Of a DNA stretch of 64,000 nucleotides, positions 1-7,702 are shown in pieces. The position numbers and the translations under genes are program-made. The notes below the pieces were generated by a model. That model saw only the letters and a list, made by a program, of their open reading frames with translations, did no database searches and was not told the DNA's origin. How positions within the stretch are numbered: the stretch's first letter is position 1; the number at the start of each line of letters is the position of its first letter. This DNA comes from Lentisphaeraceae bacterium (GTDB lineage Bacteria > Verrucomicrobiota > Lentisphaeria > Lentisphaerales > Lentisphaeraceae), in NCBI GenBank assembly GCA_021232515.1, contig JAJPOQ010000091.1, positions 1-64,000 on the forward strand. The letters run 5' to 3'.

Positions 1-67
1 TTACATCATCAACAACCCATGGTGAGTTGATGCCAAGAATTTGACTATAAAGCACACTAGAATCCAT
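1..67 (-). CDS. ISL3-like transposase, N-terminal fragment cut by window edge
   Basis: Twenty-two codons are visible, starting at ATG (67-65) with an AAGG-type ribosome binding site just upstream. The peptide begins MDSSVLYSQILGINSPWVVD. An opening of the form 'LY..ILG...PW.V..V' is typical of ISL3-family (IS204/IS1001/IS1165-type) DDE transposases, which cut and paste the element. The rest of the gene lies left of the window, so neither the catalytic residues nor intactness can be judged. Family assignment rests on the short N-terminal signature only. Confidence 0.6.
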   Translation of the reverse strand, partial: MDSSVLYSQILGINSPWVVDDV

Positions 68-140
68 AAGGCCTTTTTAGAAAGAAACATAATCGTTCAA
101 ATGAAAAAGATCAAAATCACACTAAATATCCTGTAGTGCC
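1..140 (-). mobile_element. Right-hand end of a putative ISL3-like insertion sequence
   Basis: The stretch holds the transposase start and its 73-base leader. Read on the minus strand, the presumed end begins GGCACTACAGGATATTTAGT at position 140. This is an inferred terminal inverted repeat, because the other end is outside the window. If the boundary is right, the bases from 141 (ataaaatt) would be the 8-base target duplication usual for this family. The element lies about 80 bases upstream of a decayed prepilin gene. Confidence 0.4.
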
Positions 141-219
141 ATAAAATTCAATTATGGGTATTCAAAAATTCTTCCAAAAAGACTCAAGGCAATGTGCTAA
201 TGTAAAAAATTGAGGATAT

Positions 220-512
220 ATGAAAAAGATTACTCGAATGCCACCATAGGTATTCTTGTTTTATTATTATCACCAAACTTAAGTAGCGCTAGAGAAAAGG
301 CTAAGTTTGCTTTCTGCGTTGCTAACCTGGATCAGAACTACAAATTGATAATAGCGTCAATGATTGGCTACATTGCTCTTGATGGTCATAGTAAAATAAT
401 AAGAGAGAATGATGGAAACTTTAGAGCGTCAAGCATGGCAATCTTTTATGAGGATGAGCCCAAGTTTCCTAGTAACAAATATGGCTTAGAGGCTTGGCCT
501 AGGTTTTATTAA
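220..512 (+). pseudogene. Degenerate H-X9-DG/DUF1559-type prepilin
   Basis: An ATG at 220 preceded by GAGG opens MKKIT, the usual start of Lentisphaera prepilins (MKK-x-TLIELLVV...), but that frame stops at 247-249. From about 240 another frame reads IGILVLLLSPNLSSAREKAK and continues to a stop at 510-512. This matches the second half of the N-terminal helix and the AREKAK segment of the intact relative at 13781. Comparison implies loss of about 19 bases (the IELLVV codons), hence a frameshift. A late DGH motif (ALDGH) resembles the family's C-terminal H-X9-DG region, but most of the middle is missing. It is probably non-functional; no product is inferred. Confidence 0.65.
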
Positions 513-523
513 TCAAAGTAAAA

Positions 524-551
524 AGCCACCTAAAAAGTATTTTAGATGGCT
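524..551 (-). terminator. Rho-independent terminator of the glycosidase-like gene
   Basis: AGCCACCTAAAA (524-535) and TTTTAGATGGCT (540-551) form a 12-base stem with one G-T wobble and a 4-base loop. Read on the minus strand it follows the stop at 571 and runs into a T tract. Confidence 0.75.
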
Positions 552-570
552 CACGATAATCAGAAATATT

Positions 571-2046
571 CTATTTGAAGTTTAGTATAACCTTATCCAT
601 GATAGGCTTGGACTTATTTGTCGTTGTATCGGTCATTTTAAATTCAAATTGAAAACCATACCCTTCAGGGAGTTTAGATAAGTCAATCGCAGCATTTGTC
701 TTAACCACGTGCTTAGCAAAGCCTGGTTTGTGATCATAACTTTCTTTGACAACTTGCCAGTTTGTCCAATTGTTGATCTTACCGTCTTTATTGGTATCTA
801 CTCCGACTCTTGCTTCAACTTTTCCAGTCCAAGGCCCAGGGCTCACATAATCAGTCTTTTGTTGAGTCGCCAAGTAAAATTGTCCATTAGCAAAACAGAC
901 ATCTGGATCAGGGTGTCCTTTACCAATATTATCGCACCAAGTAAATTCTTTATCTAAACTATCTGTAGTAAACCAGCCGGTACTCATGTTATGTCCATGT
1001 GAAGGGTCATAGTCTCCAAAGATATAATACTGTCCGCCGATGTTTATTGCGGCCCAGTCGCCATAGGCTTTTTGCTCAGGTGTGTGAACTTCATACTTGG
1101 CGATGTTTGACTTAAAGTCTGGATGTTGAAGCCAATGTGGATGCTTATACTCAGCAAACTTACCAGTTGGTGTTGTTCGATGATCTACAGCTGGCGGTAG
1201 GATCTTAAAGTCTTTTATACCATCTTCACTTACTGCGTGACCTGCTAGCGGAGAATCCCAAGAACGCTTATTTGCATCTATCGGACTCCAGTCTTCATAT
1301 ATAACGTGAAACTTACCGTCTTCATCGCGAATAAAAGCACAGTCTGAACCATCTGACGGATCTTTAAACGCCATGCCCATATTCTTACCTGGTTTACCAT
1401 CAAAAAGGTTATCATCGATATATAGGTGCGGATCCTGATCATTTGGGTAATCATAATAGATATAAAACTTACCATCGACATATTCGGCAGTCGTTACCCA
1501 AGTAGAAAACTTCTCTGTTACAGCACCATGGTGGACCCAATTCACCATATCGTTACTTTGCCAAGCATGGTATCCAGCGCGATTACTGTTAAGACCGCCG
1601 GGAGCATCGTATTGATTCGCATAAGGCGTTGTCATGAGAGGAATGTCAAAACCTTTAAGTTTTGCCGGTTCAGCTTTAAACTTCTTATTCTTCGAACTTT
1701 TATAACGACCAAACATCCAGTAATTACCAGGACCAATACTAAGCATAACTGGAGCATCCCCTAAGTTGTTTGGACCGATATTTGAAGTTGCATTCCAGTT
1801 TTGCCAGATAGGCGATTGATTAAAGACTATATCCTTAGCGGTTTTCTTAGAATCAAAGGTCTTCATCTTACTTAAGAAGCTTGATGTTTTTGCTTCGGGA
1901 TCGGCGAAACCATCTTTAATGACTAAGTTTTGTTGTTTTAGCGTTTCTTTTTGCCACTCTTCCTGAGAGTTTATCACCCAAGAATCTTGAGTGTAAGCGG
2001 TAAAGCTACTAAGCAATAAGGCTGCAGCACAAAGTACTTTTTTCAT
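571..2046 (-). CDS. Secreted beta-propeller glycoside hydrolase-like protein
   Basis: The 491-residue protein has a Sec signal peptide (about residues 1-19, hydrophobic core then A-Y-T-Q). The mature part is rich in repeated blocks such as YWMFGRY, GKFYIYYDY, GKFHVIYEDW, GQYYIFGDYD and GQFYLATQQ. These look like blade strands of a five-bladed propeller of the GH43/GH117/GH32 kind, with acidic residues in the strands. The segment GHPDPDV is typical of propeller glycosidases that carry an acidic active site on the axis. It is transcribed divergently from a sulfatase with only 168 bases between them, which suggests joint use on a sulfated polysaccharide. The precise family and substrate cannot be read from the sequence, and catalytic residues were not assigned. 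It could be a non-catalytic relative. Confidence 0.6.
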   Translation of the reverse strand: MKKVLCAAALLLSSFTAYTQDSWVINSQEEWQKETLKQQNLVIKDGFADPEAKTSSFLSKMKTFDSKKTAKDIVFNQSPIWQNWNATSNIGPNNLGDAPVMLSIGPGNYWMFGRYKSSKNKKFKAEPAKLKGFDIPLMTTPYANQYDAPGGLNSNRAGYHAWQSNDMVNWVHHGAVTEKFSTWVTTAEYVDGKFYIYYDYPNDQDPHLYIDDNLFDGKPGKNMGMAFKDPSDGSDCAFIRDEDGKFHVIYEDWSPIDANKRSWDSPLAGHAVSEDGIKDFKILPPAVDHRTTPTGKFAEYKHPHWLQHPDFKSNIAKYEVHTPEQKAYGDWAAINIGGQYYIFGDYDPSHGHNMSTGWFTTDSLDKEFTWCDNIGKGHPDPDVCFANGQFYLATQQKTDYVSPGPWTGKVEARVGVDTNKDGKINNWTNWQVVKESYDHKPGFAKHVVKTNAAIDLSKLPEGYGFQFEFKMTDTTTNKSKPIMDKVILNFK

Positions 2047-2214
2047 TTTATAATCCTATCCTTGTTTTTAACACACACTTAAACTCAAAGCGTAGCCAAT
2101 TGTTTTTTTTGGATGTCTTTCAAAAAAACATCATGTTTTTTTAGAAAGGTATCCAATCTCTAAAATCACATAAGTACTTAGTCCTAGTGTGAAACAAAAT
2201 ATATAGGTTTATCA
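2047..2214. promoter_or_regulatory. Divergent intergenic promoter region
   Basis: These 168 AT-rich bases separate the glycosidase-like gene (minus) from the sulfatase (plus) and must hold promoters for both. Runs of T/A (2100-2145) are evident, but no convincing -35/-10 pair or operator was picked out. Confidence 0.4.
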
Positions 2215-3684
2215 ATGCAGCGATTTTTTCTTCTTTTCATTTCAGCCTTTGCGGCTTTGTCATCTCTAAATGCCCAGGAATTGGCTGGTAGTCGACCAAA
2301 CATAATTCTCGTCATGACTGACGATCAGGGGTATGGAGATCTTGCTTGTCATGGCCACCCATTTGTAAAGACACCAAATTTAGACAAGCTATATACTCAG
2401 AGTACAAGATTTACAGACTTTCATGCAAGCCCAACTTGTGCACCTACACGTGCAGCTCTTATGTCTGGTAAGGCACCTTTTAAGAATGGCATAACTCACA
2501 CAATTTTAGAGCGTGAACGCATGACTCTCAAGGCGACCACAGTTGCTCAAGTTTTACAGAAAGCTGGTTATGCAACCGGTATTTTTGGTAAATGGCATTT
2601 GGGTGATGCAGATGAGTATCAGCCAAACAATCGCGGTTTCGATGAAATGTTTATTCATGGTGCTGGCGGCATAGGTCAAAACTTCCCCGGTACTCAAGGA
2701 GCGGTTCCTGGTACAAGCTATTTTGATCCATTTATTAAGCACAATGATAAGATCGTAAAAACTAAAGGTTACTGTACAGATGTTTTCTTCAAGCATGCAC
2801 TTGGTTGGGTCAAGGAACAAAAAGAAAAACCTTTCTTTGCTTACATAGCTCTAAATGCCCCACATGGACCATTTATTGTTGCTGATAAGTATAAAGATCC
2901 CTATAAAAATGAGACCCACAATAATAAAAAGCTTAAAGAAAAGTCTGTAGCTTTCTACGGTATGATTACCAACTTTGATGAAAACATGGGCTTATTGATG
3001 AATAAGTTAGATGAGTGGAAGCTAGCGGATAACACATTGTTGATTTTCATGACTGATAATGGATCTGCTGCTGGTACTTGGAATTTTGATATGAAAGGTA
3101 GAAAAGGGTCTGCAGATGAAGGCGGTTCAAGAGTTCCTCTGTTTATGCGTTTACCTGGTAAAATCAAAGCTGGAGTTGATGTCAACAAGCTTACTCGTCA
3201 CTATGACCTTTTTCCTACTTTAGCGGAACTAGCAGGAGCTTCCATTTCTTCAGACTTAGAATTAGATGGCCGCAGCTTACGTCCTCTTCTCAAAGACTCG
3301 AACGCAGCATGGAAAGATCGCAATCTGTTTTTTCACAAAGGTCGCTGGGCATCTAAAAACGCCACAGGAAGATGGGGCAAAGGTGATTCAAATCCAGACA
3401 ACTTTAAATACAAAGGATTTGCAGTTAGGAACGAAAAATGGCGCTTAGTCGGCACTTCTCTTTACAATATCGATAAAGACCCAAGCCAGAAAACTGATGT
3501 AAGTAAACAACACCCTGAAGTTGTTGCTGAGATGAAGAAGTCTTATGACGCATGGTGGTCTGAAGTAAGACCTATGATGATAAATGAAGATGCTACTTTA
3601 GAGACAAATAAGCCATTTATCGATTTGTATGAAAAACAAAAAGCAAATGGCGGCATTCCAAACTGGGAAGAACCAAAGCTTTAA
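2215..3684 (+). CDS. Secreted sulfatase (S1 type, formylglycine-dependent)
   Basis: The 489-residue protein hydrolyses sulfate esters, probably on polysaccharide, in the periplasm or outside the cell. A signal peptide covers about residues 1-20. The metal-binding start PNIILVMTDDQGYGD (Asp36, Asp37) is followed by the sulfatase signature C-A-P-T-R with the cysteine at residue 75, which would be converted to formylglycine. The second signature is GIFGKWHLGD. A further metal-site segment, FMTDNGS, lies at about 279-285. Length is normal for the S1 family. The activating enzyme (anSME or FGE) is not in the window. It is divergent from the glycosidase-like gene, so the two probably act together. 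The S1 subfamily and exact sulfate ester are not determined. Confidence 0.93.
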   Translation: MQRFFLLFISAFAALSSLNAQELAGSRPNIILVMTDDQGYGDLACHGHPFVKTPNLDKLYTQSTRFTDFHASPTCAPTRAALMSGKAPFKNGITHTILERERMTLKATTVAQVLQKAGYATGIFGKWHLGDADEYQPNNRGFDEMFIHGAGGIGQNFPGTQGAVPGTSYFDPFIKHNDKIVKTKGYCTDVFFKHALGWVKEQKEKPFFAYIALNAPHGPFIVADKYKDPYKNETHNNKKLKEKSVAFYGMITNFDENMGLLMNKLDEWKLADNTLLIFMTDNGSAAGTWNFDMKGRKGSADEGGSRVPLFMRLPGKIKAGVDVNKLTRHYDLFPTLAELAGASISSDLELDGRSLRPLLKDSNAAWKDRNLFFHKGRWASKNATGRWGKGDSNPDNFKYKGFAVRNEKWRLVGTSLYNIDKDPSQKTDVSKQHPEVVAEMKKSYDAWWSEVRPMMINEDATLETNKPFIDLYEKQKANGGIPNWEEPKL

Positions 3685-3692
3685 GATTCTCT

Positions 3693-3725
3693 AGCAGTGG
3701 AAACTAAACAGTTTTCACTGCTTTT
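3693..3725 (+). terminator. Terminator after sulfatase
   Basis: AGCAGTGGAAACT (3693-3705) pairs with AGTTTTCACTGCT (3710-3722) in a 13-base stem with one wobble and a 4-base loop, followed by TTTT. It lies between two convergent genes and touches the stop codon of the sigma factor. Confidence 0.85.
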
Positions 3726-4329
3726 AGACATCCATTTCTTTACGTAAAAAGTCTATTTCATCTATAAAGCGTACTTTTACACGACTTATATATTTGTAGA
3801 TGGAGTCTCTCGAAATGCTTAGTTTTTCAGCTATCTCATTTGGCATAAGCCCACTGATACTCAATTTAAATGCTTGTATTGCTTGTTCGGTAAAACGACC
3901 TTCTAAATTCTCTAAAGCCGTGTTAGTTACAAAGACTTGCCACTCTTTTTGAGCAATGGTGTCTATGTCTGGCAGTTTTATACCATTTAAGTATAATTCG
4001 CTTTTCTCTTTTTCAGCTTGATCCATTTTTTCATTGCGAGTTTTCTGCTTCTTTATAAATGATAGAACGGTATTTTTTGTAACCGTACTAACCCAAGATC
4101 GAAAGCGACCTTTTTCTGGATCGTGAAGATGGTTTGGCAGATTTTTCCAAAGTTTTAGTGTGACTTGTTGGAGTAGATCGTCGGCATCGTGAGGAGTGAT
4201 ATTCATAGATCTTATGATGATATATATGTAGTTCTTATAAAAATCGATAAACTCCTTCCAAGCTTCAGAGTCTTGAGGGTCGCGGATTCTCGCAAGTAGA
4301 GTATGTCTTGTTATATAAGTAAGAGTCAT
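3724..4329 (-). CDS. ECF-type RNA polymerase sigma factor
   Basis: From ATG at 4329 (preceded by AAAAAGG) this is 201 residues. The frame is open 27 codons further upstream, but that stretch lies in the divergent promoter region. Region 2 is seen at DSEAWKEFIDFYKNYIY...DADDLLQQVTLKLW, including the DAEDL-like core-binding motif, and GRFRSWV. Region 4 is a C-terminal helix-turn-helix (about LSISGLMPNEIAEKLSISRD, then IYKYISRVKVRF). Such sigma factors direct RNA polymerase to a small regulon. It is divergent from a transmembrane Ser/Thr kinase 106 bases away. ECF-kinase pairs of this kind occur in Planctomycetes and Lentisphaerae, so the kinase may control its activity; that link is inferred from position. 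Confidence 0.9.
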   Translation of the reverse strand: MTLTYITRHTLLARIRDPQDSEAWKEFIDFYKNYIYIIIRSMNITPHDADDLLQQVTLKLWKNLPNHLHDPEKGRFRSWVSTVTKNTVLSFIKKQKTRNEKMDQAEKEKSELYLNGIKLPDIDTIAQKEWQVFVTNTALENLEGRFTEQAIQAFKLSISGLMPNEIAEKLSISRDSIYKYISRVKVRFIDEIDFLRKEMDV

Positions 4330-4435
4330 GAAAACCTTTTTAGCACATAATCGTAACATTACTAAATCACTACAAATATTACAACTGCTTTTATCTATTA
4401 CTTGCTCCACTTAACTCGAAGCTCTACTATAAATC

Positions 4436-6523
4436 ATGAGTAATAAAGAATACGAAAAGACATATCGCTCAATGAATGATGACCTAGCGGCATTTTTTGA
4501 AGCACCAAAGTCTAACATTTCTGAAGACGACCTTCGTTATGCTTATCCCATACAGTACGACTTGGCCAATTCCTTGACTCAATATATCGAACATGAGCTC
4601 ATAGGTGAGGGTGGAGTTAAACGTATAATTCGCGTCACCGACAATAGATCAGACAGATCTGTAGCGAAAGCGGTTCCTTTAAAAGAATCGGGAAAAGAAG
4701 GCGTCGAAGCTTTTTTACGAGAAGCCCGATTAACGGCTTCACTACAGCATCCAAATATTATTCCGATATACGACATGGGCCTCGAATCTAGCGGCCTGCC
4801 TTATTTCATAATGGAACACTTAACTGGTGATACTCTAGGAGACGTGATTAAGAAACTGGCTTCTGGCGACAAATCCTACTTGGGTCGCTATAAGCTTTCT
4901 GCCTTACTCGATATATTTGCCAGTATTTGCAATGCTATAGAGTACGCACATTCTCGAAATATAATTCATCTCGATATAAAACCTGAAAATATTCACATAA
5001 ACTCTTATGGTCAGGTTCACGTTTGTGACTGGGGCTTGGGGAAAATACTTACTGCAGAAGCTGAACCAGAGCAAGAGACAGAAGAAGACTTAAGTAAGCT
5101 CGACCCTGACATCATCAACACCATGACCTTGAATGGTGAGATAAAAGGCACCCCAGGCTTTATGGCTCCTGAACAGACTATTGCTAATGGAACTAAGGAT
5201 AAACGGACTGATATATACTCTCTTGGCGCCTTACTCTATAACATGCTTTCATTTCACTTACCGATTGACGGTAAAACAGCCGAGGAACTCATCCGCAATA
5301 CACGAACTGGCGAGGTTCGCTCCCTTAAAGAATCTACTGTAGAGATACCTGAGAGTTTAGTCGCTATAACTTGTAAAGCTTTGCGTAAAGAACCAAGTGA
5401 GCGATATAGCTCTGTTGAGGAGCTTAGACAGGATCTAGACAAATACCGTCATGGTTACGCTACCAGTGCTGAGAATGCCGGCTTTTTCATCCAGTTCAAA
5501 CTCTTGATTAAGCGCAACAAAACAACGTCTATGCTCGTTGCCTTTTTTATTCTGCTTATTGTAAGTATCGCACTTTTATCTTTCCAACGAATTAAGAACG
5601 AAAAAGACATAGCTCTTGCAGCTAAGATTGAAGCTCAAAAGCAACAGAAAAAAGCTGAAGACTCTCTATCGCTATTTCTAACTGAAAGACAATTAACTTT
5701 AAAGCAAGGGAAGGATATAGACTTGCTACTTGAAGAGATCTCTACAAGTCAGAATTTAGCTAATCCTACAGAACAGATTTCGATTTTAGAGCAAGGTTTA
5801 CAACGCGAGTATTCTTCCGAACAAAAACAGGAGTTTTATAAAAAGCTTGGACTCCTACATTTTATTCTTCAAAACTTTTCGGCATCTGCTAAATATATTG
5901 CTTTAATAAATATAGAGGATCAAGATAGAAAGCTCCTCACGGTTAGTAGACAATATGCTAAAATCAAAAAAGATAATGAATTGCTGCAAGACAAACAATT
6001 GGCAAAGATCATCGATTATCTTTCTTTTCATCAAAGATACATGATTCCGTCACTGTTTGCCCATCACATGACTGTTACGAGTAAGCATAGACGTGAACCG
6101 AAAGCTTACTGGCCTCTGGCGAAAGCTATGTTGATCATGGTAAACAACTATTGGAATACAGAACCTTTAGATAGAGACCTGGAAGAGTTTGAAGACGGTT
6201 ATGCGCTAGATCTATCACATACACGTTATCGTGAGTTTCGCAGTCACTCAGGCACAAAACTAACTAGTGTTCTTGCGCCATTAAAGTTACGAAAATTAAA
6301 CTTGAGGTACACGCCATTTTTTGAATTTTGGCAATTGAGTGGTTTACGTCTTAAAGAAATAAATCTCGATGGCTGTTGGGTTCGTGAAATAGATCTTCAG
6401 AACATTGATTCTCTTATAAAAATGGGTCTCAAGAAAATCACCCTAGACAGTTCACTTTATTCCGAAGAGGCTATAAGTCACCTTCGTAAATATTTTACCG
6501 TTGTAGACACTCACAAGCCTTAA
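4436..6523 (+). CDS. Atypical transmembrane Ser/Thr protein kinase
   Basis: The 695-residue protein has a cytoplasmic Hanks-type kinase domain (about 50-340), one membrane helix (about 364-383), a coiled-coil-like stretch (385-415) and a roughly 270-residue outer or C-terminal part. Its end (about 615-695) has leucine-rich-repeat-like spacing, for example LRKLNLRYTPF and LKEINLDGCW. Kinase motifs depart from the norm. The glycine loop is GEGGVKRI, the ATP lysine is probably Lys78, the catalytic loop is HLDIKPEN (Asp180, with Leu for the usual Arg), and the magnesium loop is DWG (198-200) instead of DFG. The APEQ segment is normal. It is expected to phosphorylate proteins in response to an outer signal. 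The divergent ECF sigma factor is a likely partner. Confidence 0.9.
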   Translation: MSNKEYEKTYRSMNDDLAAFFEAPKSNISEDDLRYAYPIQYDLANSLTQYIEHELIGEGGVKRIIRVTDNRSDRSVAKAVPLKESGKEGVEAFLREARLTASLQHPNIIPIYDMGLESSGLPYFIMEHLTGDTLGDVIKKLASGDKSYLGRYKLSALLDIFASICNAIEYAHSRNIIHLDIKPENIHINSYGQVHVCDWGLGKILTAEAEPEQETEEDLSKLDPDIINTMTLNGEIKGTPGFMAPEQTIANGTKDKRTDIYSLGALLYNMLSFHLPIDGKTAEELIRNTRTGEVRSLKESTVEIPESLVAITCKALRKEPSERYSSVEELRQDLDKYRHGYATSAENAGFFIQFKLLIKRNKTTSMLVAFFILLIVSIALLSFQRIKNEKDIALAAKIEAQKQQKKAEDSLSLFLTERQLTLKQGKDIDLLLEEISTSQNLANPTEQISILEQGLQREYSSEQKQEFYKKLGLLHFILQNFSASAKYIALINIEDQDRKLLTVSRQYAKIKKDNELLQDKQLAKIIDYLSFHQRYMIPSLFAHHMTVTSKHRREPKAYWPLAKAMLIMVNNYWNTEPLDRDLEEFEDGYALDLSHTRYREFRSHSGTKLTSVLAPLKLRKLNLRYTPFFEFWQLSGLRLKEINLDGCWVREIDLQNIDSLIKMGLKKITLDSSLYSEEAISHLRKYFTVVDTHKP

Positions 6524-6646
6524 TTTGAATTCTTTAGGCTCTCGTCGATGCTTTCTCTTATATTCCTTGTATAAAACTACTTTTAGAGATAGCCCTTAGA
6601 GAATCTTTGACTAAGTTTAGCCAAAACGAATCAAAGAGAAGCTTTT

Positions 6647-7687
6647 TTGGAAAACAAATACACTCGCGAGTTACCGATAAAAACGACAAGCTTTCCGTAT
6701 AAGCCGGCTACGATGCTGGCACCTATGGAGGGTATAACAAATCACCCTGTACGAACGGCTATTTCTGCTATCGGCGGTGTTGGTGTTGTCTGTACAGAAT
6801 TTGTGCGAGTGAGTGTTGCAGAACTAAAACCCAAAGAAGTTCGTTCCATTATGCGTCCTACAGAAGGTGTTCCCCTTAGTGTTCAGATCATGGGTAACAA
6901 ACCTCAGCTTATGGCAGATACTGCTCGTAAGTTCTCTGAAGCTGGAGCAGATATAGTTGATATAAACCTTGGTTGCCCAACTGCCCGCGCAGTGAAAGGC
7001 AATGTTGGTTCCGCTATGCTCAAAGATCCAGATTTACTTTTCGATGTTTTGTCGGCGATGCGCAAAAATATTTCCGGCTTGCAGTCAGCTAAGATAAGAG
7101 CCGGTTTTGATAATGCCGACCATACTCTACATATTGCAGAAGCTGTTGAAGCAGCTGGTGTTGATTTTATTGTAGTTCACCCACGGCGTCGAAATGATTT
7201 TTATGAAGGCGTTGCCGACTGGCGAATAATCGGCATGATCAAAGAAAGACTCAAGATACCAGTTGTGGGAAATGGCGACATATGGTACCCATCTGACGCA
7301 GCTCGCATGTACAAAGAATGCGGTTGTGATGCTGTCATGATTGGTCGTGGTGCTTTGCGAAACCCTTGGATCTTCAAGCAATTGGAAGATCAAAGCGATT
7401 GGCAGCCGAGTCCTGAAGAAGTTTTTGCATATATCGATGGCTTTATGAATGATCATCTCAATGAATTTGAAGGTCATGAAGGTGGTGTTGTTAAACGAGC
7501 AAAAGAAAACTGGCGTTATCTTTGCCAATTATTTGTTGATGGCAACACAGTTGGTAGAGAAATTCTTCGTCAGCAGACTTATAGTGATTTCCGTAATGCA
7601 CTACAAGACTTTCTAGAATCTAAGAAAAGAGATGATTTCGATTTTTTCGGTCATCTTAAATTAAAGAATTCTGGGAGTGGAATTTAA
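6647..7687 (+). CDS. tRNA-dihydrouridine synthase (DusC-like)
   Basis: The 346-residue FMN enzyme reduces uridine to dihydrouridine in tRNA. The TIM-barrel start LAPMEGITNHPVR, the segment TEFVRVS, the catalytic-cysteine motif NLGCPT followed by KGNVGSAML, and the FMN-phosphate region GNGDIW...GCDAVMIGRGALRNPW are all present. The TEFVRV and NGDIW segments are closest to the DusC branch, though specificity is not certain. The start is TTG (6647) with AAAGAGAA upstream; the first in-frame ATG would remove the N-terminal segment only. The nicotinate phosphoribosyltransferase gene follows after 15 bases, so both are probably co-transcribed. Confidence 0.95.
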   Translation: MENKYTRELPIKTTSFPYKPATMLAPMEGITNHPVRTAISAIGGVGVVCTEFVRVSVAELKPKEVRSIMRPTEGVPLSVQIMGNKPQLMADTARKFSEAGADIVDINLGCPTARAVKGNVGSAMLKDPDLLFDVLSAMRKNISGLQSAKIRAGFDNADHTLHIAEAVEAAGVDFIVVHPRRRNDFYEGVADWRIIGMIKERLKIPVVGNGDIWYPSDAARMYKECGCDAVMIGRGALRNPWIFKQLEDQSDWQPSPEEVFAYIDGFMNDHLNEFEGHEGGVVKRAKENWRYLCQLFVDGNTVGREILRQQTYSDFRNALQDFLESKKRDDFDFFGHLKLKNSGSGI

Positions 7688-7702
7688 ATTGACGGAGTTG
7701 TT

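Noticed and set aside
4330-4410. N-terminal extension of the ECF sigma factor
   Set aside because: The 27 extra codons have no conserved pattern and lie in the divergent promoter; the inner ATG at 4329 has the better ribosome binding site.
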